Notes: a model not told the origin generated them from the sequence alone. DNA of 64,000 nt from Acidobacteriota bacterium (GCA_021803035.1 JAJZME010000024.1:38888-102887), one strand, 5' to 3'. Numbered from the stretch's first letter, positions 42,396-51,830 are shown. Made by a program: numbers and translations.

Positions 42396-42863
42396 TCACG
42401 CTCCACCGTTCCCGCCATACGACATTTTCATGCTCTGCTCAAAGTTTTGCGCGAGCTTTTCGATTTCGGCCACCTTGTGAAGCTCCTCCTTGCTGAGGGA
42501 GCCGGGCCTGGACTGGGCGATTTCGGCGTTAAGCTCCGCCGCCAGCTTGAACAGCTTACGGGAGTACGTGATCAAGGCCTTTTGACGCAATTCTCTGAGC
42601 TCATGCAGCACCGTCGCCTCCTGGATCGGATCGCTAATGTTGGGAAAAGGAAACCCTGCCTGATCCCATGTCTGCCTGTCGGGGACAGACCAACCCGGTC
42701 CTTTATTATTCGGGCTTCCCTGCGAGGGAACCTGGCTACAGGTGGGGAGCGCCGGCCATAGCACCATACCCAGACTCCCCAGTAAAATCCACAAACTGAA
42801 ATGTGCGATATACCCTGATCTGCCCCGCTTCTGGCAGCGAACTTTCTCTTGCCCCGGTTTCAT
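42396..42863 (-). CDS. Paralogue of protein A with a frameshifted C-terminus (protein C)
   Basis: 155 residues from the ATG at 42863 (MKPGQEKVRCQKRG), preceded by AAGGGC; the ORF-track start at 42941 is too early. The signal segment FSLWILLGSLGMVLWPALPTCSQ and the helical region FKLAAELNAEIAQSRPGSLSKEELHKVAEIEKLAQNFEQSMKMSYGG nearly repeat protein A. After the GGNGGA end the paralogous tail continues in another frame as PYPNPAEFPNPQ, ending at 42346. So a single-base indel has removed the conserved tail. Protein C may still be secreted and functional without it. Confidence 0.7.
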   Translation of the reverse strand: MKPGQEKVRCQKRGRSGYIAHFSLWILLGSLGMVLWPALPTCSQVPSQGSPNNKGPGWSVPDRQTWDQAGFPFPNISDPIQEATVLHELRELRQKALITYSRKLFKLAAELNAEIAQSRPGSLSKEELHKVAEIEKLAQNFEQSMKMSYGGNGGA

Positions 42864-42894
42864 GACTTGCCCTTTATGTCCCTTGCACGCCGGC

Positions 42895-43080
42895 GCTCCG
42901 CACCGGCGCCGCCGCAAAGACACCCACGGCGGCAATGGCATGAAGTGCCAGGCACTTCAGCCCATAGAAGCCCCACGGCGTCGCCGCACAGGAGCCGGAA
43001 GGTCACAAGAATGTTGAGAGAATTTTAGGCCCAAATTGCGCCGGTGAAACAAAATTTTTTGCCGGGGACTGCGCAATCCT
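42895..43080 (-). pseudogene. Decayed 5' copy of gene B
   Basis: This stretch aligns by eye with the promoter and first part of gene B (about 42056-42240). The homologous -10 box is TAAAAT, the start codon has become TTG and the second codon is TGA. The rest of the gene, including the helical region, is missing. It is the B half of a duplicated A-B unit, with protein C as the A half. Confidence 0.7.
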
Positions 43081-43137
43081 CCTTCAAATTGCCGCACCGC
43101 GCCGCTCACGTTCTACTCTGATTGCAGGAGCTTCAGG

Positions 43138-44094
43138 ATGATCTGTTACTCGCCGGCGTCTCTTGGGGACTGGTATGCGGTCGGAGGCATTTTCACAAAG
43201 ATTCTCAACGGCTGGTCTGCCGATCTGCAGAGCTTCGCGCGCGACAAGCTGCCCCGCCTGATCGCGGTTGCCCTGATCGCCTTTCTGCTTGTTCAACTTC
43301 TCAGGTTGATCACCCGGCGCATGATCCACGTGGCCGAAAGGCACGCCGCGGGCGTCGAGCGCGTGGCGCCCGTGAAGACGCTGGCCGGCGTCATTCGCGC
43401 CACCGGGCTGGCGGTCATCGCCGTCATTACGGGATTGCAGTTTATGGCCGCCATAGGCGTCAATCTGGCTCCGTTGCTGGCTTCCGCGGGCGTCGCCGGC
43501 ATCGCCATCGGCCTGGCCGCGCAGACCATCGTCAAAGATGTCCTCAACGGCATACTGATTCTCGTCGAGGGCCAGTTCAACCTGGGAGACCCCATCAAGG
43601 TAGCCGGAATCACAGGCGTCGTTGAGGCCATGACCCTGCGCACAACCACCGTCCGGGACGTCGACGGCTCGCTCACCGTCATTCCCAATTCGCAAATCAC
43701 GACCGTCGTCAACATGAACGCCGGCTTCTCGGTAGCCACCGTCAACGTCAGCGTGGACTTCTCCGCCCACCCCGACGAAGTAACCGGGCTGCTCAAAAGC
43801 GTCGCCATGGATGTGCGCAACAGCGAAGCATTCAAGACACTCTTTACCGAGGATCCGCAGGTTCTCGGAGTGGACGCGGTCAAAGGCTCGGAGGTGATCT
43901 ATTCCGTGGTCTTCAAGACGCTTGCCAACAAGCAATATGCGCCGGCACGGGAGTTCCGCCGCCAGATGCGGCTGGCGCTCGAAGAACATCATCTCCTGCC
44001 TGGCGATCCCTATCGCGTCCTCGGTTCCTCCGGCTCTCCGGCCAAAGGCATTGCCGCCGCGGCACAGAGGGAGCAATCGGCGAGCGCCGGATAA
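43138..44094 (+). CDS. MscS-family mechanosensitive channel
   Basis: 318 residues with three membrane segments and the pore-lining TM3 glycine/alanine pattern ASAGVAGIAIGLAAQTIVKDVLNGILILVEGQFNLGD. The beta domain shows VEAMTLRTTTVRDVDGSLTVIPNSQI and the C-terminal mixed domain follows. It is a small-conductance inner-membrane channel that releases solutes on hypo-osmotic shock. It is divergent from the kdp and small secreted protein genes. The ATG at 43138 comes shortly after CAGGAG-like sequence (GCAGGAGCTTCAGG). Confidence 0.92.
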   Translation: MICYSPASLGDWYAVGGIFTKILNGWSADLQSFARDKLPRLIAVALIAFLLVQLLRLITRRMIHVAERHAAGVERVAPVKTLAGVIRATGLAVIAVITGLQFMAAIGVNLAPLLASAGVAGIAIGLAAQTIVKDVLNGILILVEGQFNLGDPIKVAGITGVVEAMTLRTTTVRDVDGSLTVIPNSQITTVVNMNAGFSVATVNVSVDFSAHPDEVTGLLKSVAMDVRNSEAFKTLFTEDPQVLGVDAVKGSEVIYSVVFKTLANKQYAPAREFRRQMRLALEEHHLLPGDPYRVLGSSGSPAKGIAAAAQREQSASAG

Positions 44095-44245
44095 ATGAAC
44101 CGTTCACGCCTGAACGCTCCCGCTGTAGCCCACCGCGAATTTGCGCAATGATCCGGTCAAGAGCTGCGTGATCCAAACTAGCCCTGCCAACCCCGCCAGC
44201 TCCCCTGCCGCAGCGCAAAGAGAGCTGCGTATTGCGGCGGCTGCC

Positions 44246-46384
44246 CTAGCTCTCCGGCTGCAGCGCGCGCCGCACTGCTTCCGCATCCGTAACCGGGGGC
44301 AGGCAGGTGCGCCCGCGGCAGACCAAAGCCCACGCTGCGGCTCCGGCTGGCGCAGGCGCCTGCAGCAAAACCTCTTCGATGGCTTCCGGCAAGCCGCCGG
44401 GGACCAGCCGCGATGGCGCGATGCGCATCACCGTCCTGTTAACGGCATAGCCGCTGGCGGCTGCCGCCTCAAGCTGCTCCGCCTCAGGCCCCGAGCCGGT
44501 GACGATCACCTGCACCGGATCGAGGAGCAGGCGTTCGAGTGCCAGCCCGTAGCTGCTGGCAAAAAGACCCAGGCGCTCCACCACGCCGGCAAAACACGCC
44601 AGCGTGTCCTCGGCAATCTCGCGATATTCCCTGCGGCCGCTCAGCGCTTCCAGCCGCACCAGCGCCGCTGCTGCCGCGGGATTACCGGCAGGCGTGGGGG
44701 AATCCTGCAATGGCTTGCGCTGCGTGCCCAGCGCACCCAGCGGTGCCACGCCAACCGGCGCGGCTGTGTCGAAGAATCCACCCGATGCGCGGTCGTGGAA
44801 TGCGGCGATCATGGCGTCGGCCAGCTTCTCGGCGGCGCGGTAGTAGCTCATTTCGCCGCTGGCAATCCATGCGTCGACACATGCATGCACTGTAAAGGCA
44901 TAGTCGTCCAGCGTCGCCGGCGGCTGGTCCAGAGGGGTTTCGCCTTCCGGATAAGCGATGACATGGCGGAGCGCGGATTCGCCATCCCAGCCTGCGCCCA
45001 GCAGCCGGTCCAGCGTGCGCAGCGCAAAGTCCCGCGCCGGATCCATGCGCAACACACGCGCCGCTTCCAAATAAGCTGATGCCGCCATCGCATTCCAGCT
45101 TGTGTAAAGCGTTCTGTCGATAAACGGCGTGGGCCGTTCGGCGCGGGCGGCCAGCAGCTTGCTGCGCGCAGCATCGCGCAGCGCGCGCAGCGTCTCCAGG
45201 CTTCGGCCTTCCCGCGCGGCCCGCTCTTCCAGCGTCTCATTGACGTGCAGTACATTCTTGGCCGGGTTGTGGTGCATGTCGCCCACTTCGCCGATGTCCC
45301 AGTAACCGGCTGCAAACGCGAACTCCTCCGGGCTCAGCACCGCGCGGGCCTCGGCCGCGGTCCAGGTAAAGTAGTCGCCGTCGTCATCCAGACCCACATC
45401 GGCATCCTGCGAAGCGTAAAAGCCGCCGCGCTCCCGGTCGGTCATCGTTGCATCCAGCCAGCCCATCATGTGCAGCGCCGTTTCGCGAAAATCGTCACGC
45501 CCCAGGCTCTGGAATCCGTGCACATAGTTGCGCAGCAGCTCGGAGTTGTCATAGAGCATCTTCTCGAAGTGCGGCACAATCCAGTGCTCATCCACCGAGT
45601 AACGATGGAACCCTCCCGCAAGCTGGTCGTAAACTCCGCCGCGCGCCATCTTTTCCAGCGTGATTTCAGCGGCTTCCCGGGCGCGCGCGTCGTCGCGGCT
45701 CGCCCCCAGATGCAGCAGCAGGTCCAAGGCTGAAGGATGCGGAAACTTCGGCTGCCCGCCAAAGCCGCCGTTATCCAGGTCGAAGGTGCTCAGCGCCGCG
45801 GAGGCAATTTTGTCCGTGAGCGCCCGTGTCAGTTCGCCGCCGCCTGGGAAGCTTTCGTTCCCTTCAATCGCCGCCATAACATTGCTGGCGGCCTCCAGGG
45901 CTTCATCGCGGCGTTCGCGCCACACCTGCGCCATGGCCAGCAGCACCCGCCCAAAGCCCGCGCGCCCATAGCGGTCGCTGCGCGGAAAATAGGTGCCGCC
46001 GTAATAAGGCCGGCCATCGGATGTCAAAAATCCTGTCAGCGGCCAGCCGCCCTGCCCGCTGATGGCCGACACCGCCGACTGATACCGCGCATCCACGTCC
46101 GGGCGCTCGTCGCGATCCACCTTCACCGCCACAAAGTTCCCGTTGATGATGGCGGCAATCTCCGGGTCCTCGTATGACTCGCGGTCCATGACGTGGCACC
46201 AGTGGCACCACACCGCGCCGATGTCGAGCAGTATGGGCTTGTCCTCGGCCTGAGCGCGGGCAAATGCAGCCTCGCCCCATGCATGCCAGCCGACAGGCTG
46301 ATGACGCGCCGAGCGCAGATAAGACGACGCAGCGGATGCAAGCTGATTGATTGCACCGGAGGTTGGGGAAGCATCCTGGGGCAT
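44246..46384 (-). CDS. DUF255 thioredoxin-like / YyaL-family protein
   Basis: About 712 residues, close to the usual length of the YyaL/SPATA20 family. The N-terminal thioredoxin-like domain has WCHWCHVM near residue 60 and GGWPLTGFLTSDGRPYYGGTYFPR. The rest is an alpha/alpha-toroid resembling N-acylglucosamine epimerases or glycosidases (GGFHRYSVDEHWIVPHFEKMLYDNSELL, GGFYASQDADVG). The biochemical role of the family is unsettled. Start: ATG at 46384, or a GTG five codons earlier. Confidence 0.88.
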   Translation of the reverse strand: MPQDASPTSGAINQLASAASSYLRSARHQPVGWHAWGEAAFARAQAEDKPILLDIGAVWCHWCHVMDRESYEDPEIAAIINGNFVAVKVDRDERPDVDARYQSAVSAISGQGGWPLTGFLTSDGRPYYGGTYFPRSDRYGRAGFGRVLLAMAQVWRERRDEALEAASNVMAAIEGNESFPGGGELTRALTDKIASAALSTFDLDNGGFGGQPKFPHPSALDLLLHLGASRDDARAREAAEITLEKMARGGVYDQLAGGFHRYSVDEHWIVPHFEKMLYDNSELLRNYVHGFQSLGRDDFRETALHMMGWLDATMTDRERGGFYASQDADVGLDDDGDYFTWTAAEARAVLSPEEFAFAAGYWDIGEVGDMHHNPAKNVLHVNETLEERAAREGRSLETLRALRDAARSKLLAARAERPTPFIDRTLYTSWNAMAASAYLEAARVLRMDPARDFALRTLDRLLGAGWDGESALRHVIAYPEGETPLDQPPATLDDYAFTVHACVDAWIASGEMSYYRAAEKLADAMIAAFHDRASGGFFDTAAPVGVAPLGALGTQRKPLQDSPTPAGNPAAAAALVRLEALSGRREYREIAEDTLACFAGVVERLGLFASSYGLALERLLLDPVQVIVTGSGPEAEQLEAAAASGYAVNRTVMRIAPSRLVPGGLPEAIEEVLLQAPAPAGAAAWALVCRGRTCLPPVTDAEAVRRALQPES

Positions 46385-46470
46385 GGGCTGAGAATACACG
46401 CCCTCATCCCACCATTGCCAGCGCCGCCCCAGTCGCTTCCCTGCTGGTGAAACGGCGCCTGCACCCGCGC

Positions 46471-47505
46471 TCAGGCGAGAAGCTGCTTGCCTACCTTGAC
46501 GTACAGCTCCACCGCTTCCAGCAGCTCCTTCTTGGCCAGCTTCTCATGCGGCGTGTGCGCCACATGAATGGAGCCGGGACCGAGCAGCAGCGGCTCTCCC
46601 CAGTTGGAAAGCTGCGGAATGTCGGTGGTGAATTTGGCGATCATGGTCGGCAGGCCGGGAACGGCGCGCAGGCGGGCAAAGGGAATCTCCAGCGTGAAAT
46701 CCACCTCGGCCAGCTCCCCGGCGGCATCCATCAGCGCAGCCCGCACCGGCGCGGAGTCGCCCACCAGCCGGACCAGCACCTGCGCCTCGGCCTTGTCGGC
46801 AATCACGTTCGGTGCATAGCCGCCATGAACCTGGCCGATGTTGAGCGTGCTGGGGCCAACATCTTCCGTAACCGGCAGTTTGAGCGCCAGCAGCCGGGCC
46901 AGCACTTCCACCAGCTTGTGCACGGCGCTGTCGCCCAGCTCGGGATAGGCCGAGTGCGCCATCTTGCCCTTGGCGCGAAAAACTGCCCGCAGCGCCCCTT
47001 TCGAGGCCAGCGCAAGCCGGTTGTCCGTGGGCTCGCCGTTAATCAGGAACCGGCTGCCCTTCGACGTCAGATTCGCGGCCTTGGCGCCTGCCGAGTCACG
47101 CTCTTCGCCCGAGACAAAAAGCAGCCCAACCCGGAATCCGTCCGCCCTCAGAATTTCCGCGGCTGCGGTTTGCGCGGCAATAATCCCCTTCGCGTCGCAA
47201 ACGCCCCGGCCGTAAATGAACTCCGCATCCTCGAAGAAAGGAATGAAGGGTGGAACCGTGTCCATGTGGGTGGAAAAAACCAGATCGGGAGTCTGCCCCG
47301 TCACGCCCGCGTAGACGTTCCATCGGGAGCCGTCACCAACGCTTTCCGGTGGTTGTGGCACCGGAGTTTTCTCCACGGCCCAACCCCGGCCGGCGAGGAA
47401 ACTGGCCAGGAACTCGCCCACCGCGCCTTCGTGGTAAGTGATGGACTCAATTTCGCATAGCTGCTGTGTGAAGCGGATTGGGTCAAGAGGCAAACGATCG
47501 GACAT
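46471..47505 (-). CDS. M20-family deacylase (ArgE/DapE-like)
   Basis: About 344 residues from the ATG at 47505. The M20 metal motifs are FSTHMDTVPP, RGVCDAKGIIAAQ and FVSGEERDSAG; a lid domain (SKGALRAVFRAKGKMAHSAYPELG) lies in the middle and HVAHTPHEKL near the end. The family removes N-acyl groups from amino acids or diaminopimelate; DapE-type succinyl-DAP desuccinylase or an ArgE/LysK homologue are the main options, and the sequence does not decide between them. Divergent from the hydrolase gene, sharing a 170-bp promoter region. Confidence 0.85.
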   Translation of the reverse strand: MSDRLPLDPIRFTQQLCEIESITYHEGAVGEFLASFLAGRGWAVEKTPVPQPPESVGDGSRWNVYAGVTGQTPDLVFSTHMDTVPPFIPFFEDAEFIYGRGVCDAKGIIAAQTAAAEILRADGFRVGLLFVSGEERDSAGAKAANLTSKGSRFLINGEPTDNRLALASKGALRAVFRAKGKMAHSAYPELGDSAVHKLVEVLARLLALKLPVTEDVGPSTLNIGQVHGGYAPNVIADKAEAQVLVRLVGDSAPVRAALMDAAGELAEVDFTLEIPFARLRAVPGLPTMIAKFTTDIPQLSNWGEPLLLGPGSIHVAHTPHEKLAKKELLEAVELYVKVGKQLLA

Positions 47506-47675
47506 GATGCTGCCAGAATACCCTACGAAGGGTTGAATTCTCAGCACCGGACGCCGCAACAAGCCTGCGCATTTGTGTCGTGTAGAGAAAAAACGGAAAG
47601 AGACAGGAGAATTTCGCTTTGATGTGAGTCAAATCAATGAAGCGCCGGGATGGTTGCGCGTAGAATGGGGCTGCA

Positions 47676-48425
47676 ATGAACGCTACGGCTGCCTGTGCGA
47701 AACCAGATTCTTTTTCAGTCGTTCCAGCAGCCGGAGTCTCCCCAGACAACATGCCCTCGGAAGCCGGATTTCAGCGTAGTGTCGATTTGACGGGGCCGGC
47801 AGGCCGCCTTGAAGCGCTTTTGACCGAAGGAGCGCCGGAAGCAGCCTTTGCGGCGCTGGTGTGCCATCCTCACCCGCTCGGTGGCGGCACCATGCACAAC
47901 AAGGTTGTGTACCATGTTATGAAAGTTCTGAATGGCGAGGACTGGGGCTCTCGTTTCCCCGTGCTGCGCTTCAACTTCCGCGGCGTGGGACTGAGCCATG
48001 GCAAGCACCACGGCGAAGCGGAGGCCGACGATGTGCAAGCGGCGCTCGCCTGGCTCGAACAAGTCTTCAATCTTCCCGTTATTGCCGCCGGCTTCAGCTT
48101 TGGCGCGGCGATGACCCTCAAAGCCTGTTGCCGCCCAGGCAGTGCGCCCAGAAACATCCACGCCGTTGCGGCTCTGGGGCTTCCAACCGATGCGGCTGGC
48201 CGCAAATACGACTACCCATTCCTGGGCACTTGCGCAATTCCAAAATTATTCCTTAGCGGAGACCGCGACCAGTTTGCGCCGGCAGATCGGCTGGCGCAGT
48301 TCGCCGCCTCAGCCGCCGGCCCAAAGCAGCTCGTCCTCGTGCCCGGCGCCGATCATTTTTTCACGGGCCAGCTCAGGCCGATGCAACAAGCCCTGGCCGT
48401 CTGGCTGAAGGAGCAGATACGATGA
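47676..48425 (+). CDS. Alpha/beta hydrolase (COG2945 type)
   Basis: 249 residues. The fold markers are LVCHPHPLGGGTMHNKVVYHV (oxyanion region), LRFNFRGVGLSHG and the nucleophile elbow AGFSFGAAMTLK with Ser in GFSFG; the Asp and His are probably in LSGDRDQFAP and GADHFFTG. The substrate is unknown. An in-frame ATG at 47751 (MPSEAGF) is an alternative start. Its stop overlaps the glycerate kinase start by 4 bp (ATGA), so the two are co-translated. Confidence 0.88.
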   Translation: MNATAACAKPDSFSVVPAAGVSPDNMPSEAGFQRSVDLTGPAGRLEALLTEGAPEAAFAALVCHPHPLGGGTMHNKVVYHVMKVLNGEDWGSRFPVLRFNFRGVGLSHGKHHGEAEADDVQAALAWLEQVFNLPVIAAGFSFGAAMTLKACCRPGSAPRNIHAVAALGLPTDAAGRKYDYPFLGTCAIPKLFLSGDRDQFAPADRLAQFAASAAGPKQLVLVPGADHFFTGQLRPMQQALAVWLKEQIR

Positions 48426-49873
48426 CCCCAACAAGCGAATCCGTATTGGACGCACAACACGGCACGGCTACGGAGATCTTCACCGGCGCACTGGCGGCCT
48501 GCAACATCGCCTCGGCCTTTGACCGGCGAATTCGCTTTGAGGGTACCAGGATGCAACGCTTGATCTCTGACGGATCGGGGCCTGAAGAGATCGATCTTGC
48601 CGCCTTCAAAAAAATCTTTGTCATAGCCATCGGCAAGGCCGCCGTGCCCATGCTGGATACCTTGCTTGACCGCATGAAGCGGCGCCAGGGAGTGCGCGGA
48701 ATCTGCTGCGCCGGGCAGCGGCCCGCTAAGCGCAACTGGCGTTTCCGCTACTTCGAGGGCGGTCACCCGCTGCCCAACGAGGACAGCTTTAATGCCGCGC
48801 GCGCCACGCTGGCTCTGCTCAGGAAAGCCCGCAAAGATACGCTCATTTTCTTCCTCATCTCTGGCGGAGGTTCGGCCATGTTCGATCTGCCGCTCGATCC
48901 GCAAATCACGCTGGAAGAGACCATCGCATTTCACCAGCTGCTGGTGGCTTCGGGCGCGCCCATCAATGAGATCAATACCCTCCGTAAACACTTCTCCGCG
49001 GTCAAAGGCGGGCGCCTGGCCCTGGCCGCGCCGGATGCCGCCAAAGTCAGCCTGCTCCTGCCCGATGTGCCCCTGCGCGCGCTGGATGCTCTTGCTTCCG
49101 GCCCGTCATCGCCCGACCACTCCACCGTCAACGATGCCCGGGAACTGCTGGTGAAGTACGATCTGGCTGCCATGCTGCCGCCCTCGATTCGCGCGTTTTT
49201 CGAGCGGACCGACCTGCCCGAATCCCCCGGAAACAAAGGCTGGCGCCCGCCGTTTTTCCCCAAACCGGCCCGGAGCGGACCCGTACCCGAGCGGCGTGTA
49301 CCGGCCGTCACCAGCATGACCGACGAAGACCCTGCCTTTCAGAACTCGGTCTTCGAAATTCTCCTCTCCACGCACGACCTGGTCGAGAACGCGCGCGCGT
49401 TAGCGCAAAAAGCCGGCTTCTTTACCGTTGTGGACAACAGCGTCGATGACTGGGATTATGCCGCCGCGGCGCGCTATCTGCTGGAGCGGTTCCATGCGCT
49501 GCGCGCCAGGCACCCGCGGCTTTGCCTGATCTCGGTCGGCGAGGTCACGGTGACGCTCAACCGCACGCCTGGCGCGGGCGGCCGCAACCAGCAGTTCGCC
49601 CTGACCTGCGCGCTGGAGCTGCAAAAGCACCCCGGCCAGCATCTCACCGTGCTCAGCGCCGGCTCCGATGGCATCGACGGCAACACCCAGGCCGCCGGCG
49701 CCATCGCCGATCCCACCACCGTGGAGCGCGCCCGGACCTTCGGCTTCGATCCCGAACAATCGCTCGCCGCCTTCGACGCCTGCCCGCTCTTCACCGCCAT
49801 CGGCGACTCGGTCGTGACCGGCCCCACAGGCCACAACCTGCGCGACGTGCGCCTGCTGATCGCGGAAGAGTAA
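48422..49873 (+). CDS. Glycerate 2-kinase (GckA/MOFRL family)
   Basis: 483 residues with the two-domain DUF4147-MOFRL architecture. Supporting segments are AIGKAAVPMLDTLL, GGHPLPNEDS, FLISGGGSAMFDLPLDP, LRKHFSAVKGGRLA and, in the MOFRL domain, GEVTVTLNRTPGAGGRNQQFAL and SAGSDGIDGNTQAAGA. It phosphorylates D-glycerate, usually to 2-phosphoglycerate, linking glyoxylate, tartronate or sugar-acid breakdown to glycolysis. Translationally coupled to the upstream hydrolase. The LacI regulator after it may control this pair. Confidence 0.93.
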   Translation: MTPTSESVLDAQHGTATEIFTGALAACNIASAFDRRIRFEGTRMQRLISDGSGPEEIDLAAFKKIFVIAIGKAAVPMLDTLLDRMKRRQGVRGICCAGQRPAKRNWRFRYFEGGHPLPNEDSFNAARATLALLRKARKDTLIFFLISGGGSAMFDLPLDPQITLEETIAFHQLLVASGAPINEINTLRKHFSAVKGGRLALAAPDAAKVSLLLPDVPLRALDALASGPSSPDHSTVNDARELLVKYDLAAMLPPSIRAFFERTDLPESPGNKGWRPPFFPKPARSGPVPERRVPAVTSMTDEDPAFQNSVFEILLSTHDLVENARALAQKAGFFTVVDNSVDDWDYAAAARYLLERFHALRARHPRLCLISVGEVTVTLNRTPGAGGRNQQFALTCALELQKHPGQHLTVLSAGSDGIDGNTQAAGAIADPTTVERARTFGFDPEQSLAAFDACPLFTAIGDSVVTGPTGHNLRDVRLLIAEE

Positions 49874-50039
49874 CCCCGCAGGCCAATCGCAATCAAAAGC
49901 ATTGAATATAAGTCCGGCTTAATGTGCGCCTCATGCGCCGCAGGTTTTGCTCCCTTGCAAACCGCATTTCGTAAAATTTTTGAGGGCGATCGCAATAACA
50001 TCGTTTTCACACACGCAATCGCTGAATTAGGATTGGTTG

Positions 50040-51089
50040 GTGCCTCGAAAAGCATCCCGCAAGACGCCGGCCAAGAGCCCTGATATCCGCACTGTTGCCG
50101 CCTTGGCAAAGGTTTCGATCGCCACCGTCTCTCGCACCATCAATGGTTCGCCGGTGGTGAGCGAACGTCTTGCAAAGCGCGTCTGGCAGGCCATCCACGA
50201 GCTCGGCTACCTCCCCAACACGCATGCGCGCACGCTGGTTTCCGGCCGCAGCCGCCTCTTCGGCATCATCGTGGAAAACATCACCAACCCGTTCTTCCCG
50301 GAGTTGATCCAAAGCTTTGAAGAGGTCGCGGTGGCGCACGGCTACGAGATCCTGGTCAGCTCCTCGAACAGCAATCCGGCCATTCTGACCACCTGCGTAC
50401 GCCGCATGCTGGAACGTAAGGTGGATGGCGTCGCCGTCATGACCTTCGGCGAAGAAGAGCCGGTTCTTGACCAGCTCATGCACCGCAAAATCCCCATCGT
50501 GCTGGCCGAATTCAAGCTCCAGGATCCCCACTGCAGCACCATCCTGCTCGACTACAGATCGGGCATTCACGCCGCGGTAAGGCACCTCGCCGGTCTCGGA
50601 CACCGGCACATTGCGTTTCTCGCCGGCCCGCACACGCTCCACTCCGCCCTTACGCGCGAAAATGACTTTCGCGCGGCCATGAAAACCGCCGGGCTGCCCA
50701 TCCAGAAGAACTGGATCGTCGAGTGCGATCACACCCTCAAAGGCGGGGTCAACGGATTCGATCAACTGCAGGCCCTGGCCACCCGCCCCACCGCCATCGT
50801 TTGCTCCAATGACATGACCGCCATCGGCGTACTCCGCGCGGCCTTCATGAAAGGGCTGCAGGTTCCCAAAGATCTTTCGGTAATCGGCCTGGACGACATC
50901 GATTTTGCCGAGTTCACCCTGCCACCCCTGACCACCATCCGCCTGTCACGCGCCGACCTTGCGCGCGCGGCCTTCGAGGCGCTTCGCCAGCAGGCCGAGG
51001 ATCCTTCCAATCCCCATCTGCAGCGCGAGTTTCTGGTTTCCACCAGCCTGGTGATGCGCGGATCGACGGCGCCACCCGTGGCCGATTGA
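50040..51089 (+). CDS. LacI-family transcriptional regulator
   Basis: About 349 residues from a GTG at 50040 (a TTG one codon earlier is also possible), with AGGA about 8 bp upstream. The N-terminal LacI HTH is IRTVAALAKVSIATVSRTINGSPVVSERLAKRVWQAIHELGYLPNTHARTL. The periplasmic-binding-like effector domain follows (LFGIIVENITNPFFPELIQSFEEVA, HLAGLGHRHIAFLAGP, VICSNDMTAIGVLRAAF, LSVIGLDDIDFAEFTLPPLTTI). The ligand is probably a sugar or sugar acid. It sits 166 bp after glycerate kinase on the same strand; the target is not known. Confidence 0.92.
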   Translation: MPRKASRKTPAKSPDIRTVAALAKVSIATVSRTINGSPVVSERLAKRVWQAIHELGYLPNTHARTLVSGRSRLFGIIVENITNPFFPELIQSFEEVAVAHGYEILVSSSNSNPAILTTCVRRMLERKVDGVAVMTFGEEEPVLDQLMHRKIPIVLAEFKLQDPHCSTILLDYRSGIHAAVRHLAGLGHRHIAFLAGPHTLHSALTRENDFRAAMKTAGLPIQKNWIVECDHTLKGGVNGFDQLQALATRPTAIVCSNDMTAIGVLRAAFMKGLQVPKDLSVIGLDDIDFAEFTLPPLTTIRLSRADLARAAFEALRQQAEDPSNPHLQREFLVSTSLVMRGSTAPPVAD

Positions 51090-51162
51090 TGGAGGCTGAT
51101 CTCCGTTAGCTGGTGACGCACCCCAAATCCCGAACGCAACCTCTCATCCCGGCCGCAGGGAG

Positions 51163-51355
51163 GGATCCGCGATTGCTTTTGGCGCATTCCGCAACACCAC
51201 AAACGCTCAATCTTCACCGAGTCCGGGAATCCATGCGCCACCCGGCTTCGTAACAGGGCGCGACTCCGGTCTTGCCGAAAACGCCCCCAAAATGCCTCGT
51301 GCTTCAGCCCCTGCGGGCTGTCCCGGGGGCAATCTCCGGTTTGCCGGTCATTGGC
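51163..51355. repeat. Long composite direct repeat, copy 1
   Basis: Starts GGATCCGCGATTGCTTTTGG and runs through CACAAACGCTCA, an ACAGGGCGCGACTCCGGTC block, GCTTCAGCCCCTG and GCAATCTCCGG. The same blocks occur in the same order in copy 2, 361 bp downstream, with scattered differences. Confidence 0.65.
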
Positions 51356-51523
51356 TCCCGACCGCCGGATAACCGCTCATTGCCGACAATAACGCGCTGT
51401 CATGCTGAGCGCAGCGAAACATCTGCGGTTGCTTTTCGGTCCAGTCAGCAGGTCATTTCCGGTTGGCCGGTGATCCGCCCGCCTCCTCCAAAAGAGTAGC
51501 TGTCATCCTGAGGCGAAGCCGAA

Positions 51524-51722
51524 GGATCCGCGGTTGCCTTTAGCGCACTCCGCAATCTCACAAACGCTCATCAGTGATACGGCCAACGCGGAGCTTTGTA
51601 ACAGGGCACGGCTTCAGCCGGGCCGAAAACGCTCGCAGCAAATGACCCGGGCTTCAGCCCCTGCTATCTGCTTTTGGGGGTAATCTCCGGCAAAGGTCCC
51701 ACTTGGCGGTCGTTCGGGCGCT
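51524..51722. repeat. Long composite direct repeat, copy 2
   Basis: GGATCCGCGGTTGCCTTTAG, CACAAACGCTCA, ACAGGGCACGGCTTCAGCCG, GCTTCAGCCCCTG and GTAATCTCCGG follow in the order seen in copy 1. The central GGGCACGGCTTCAGCC block is the repeat found in the kdp operon. Confidence 0.65.
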
Positions 51723-51771
51723 TGCCACCTTCAAGGCAGCCGGTAGCAGGACGACTGCTGTGCTATATAAC

Positions 51772-51830
51772 AAGGGCACGGCTTCGGCCGGATCAAAAAC
51801 GCTCGCAGCCAACTATGCGACCGGAGCGGC
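51772..51830. repeat. Partial third copy of the composite repeat
   Basis: AAGGGCACGGCTTCGGCCGG followed by AAAAACGCTCGCAGC repeats the middle block of copy 2 only. Confidence 0.5.

Noticed and set aside
43084-44076. 330-codon minus-strand ORF opposite mscS
   Set aside because: Composition rich in Asp/Gly/His and fully antisense to a clear MscS channel.
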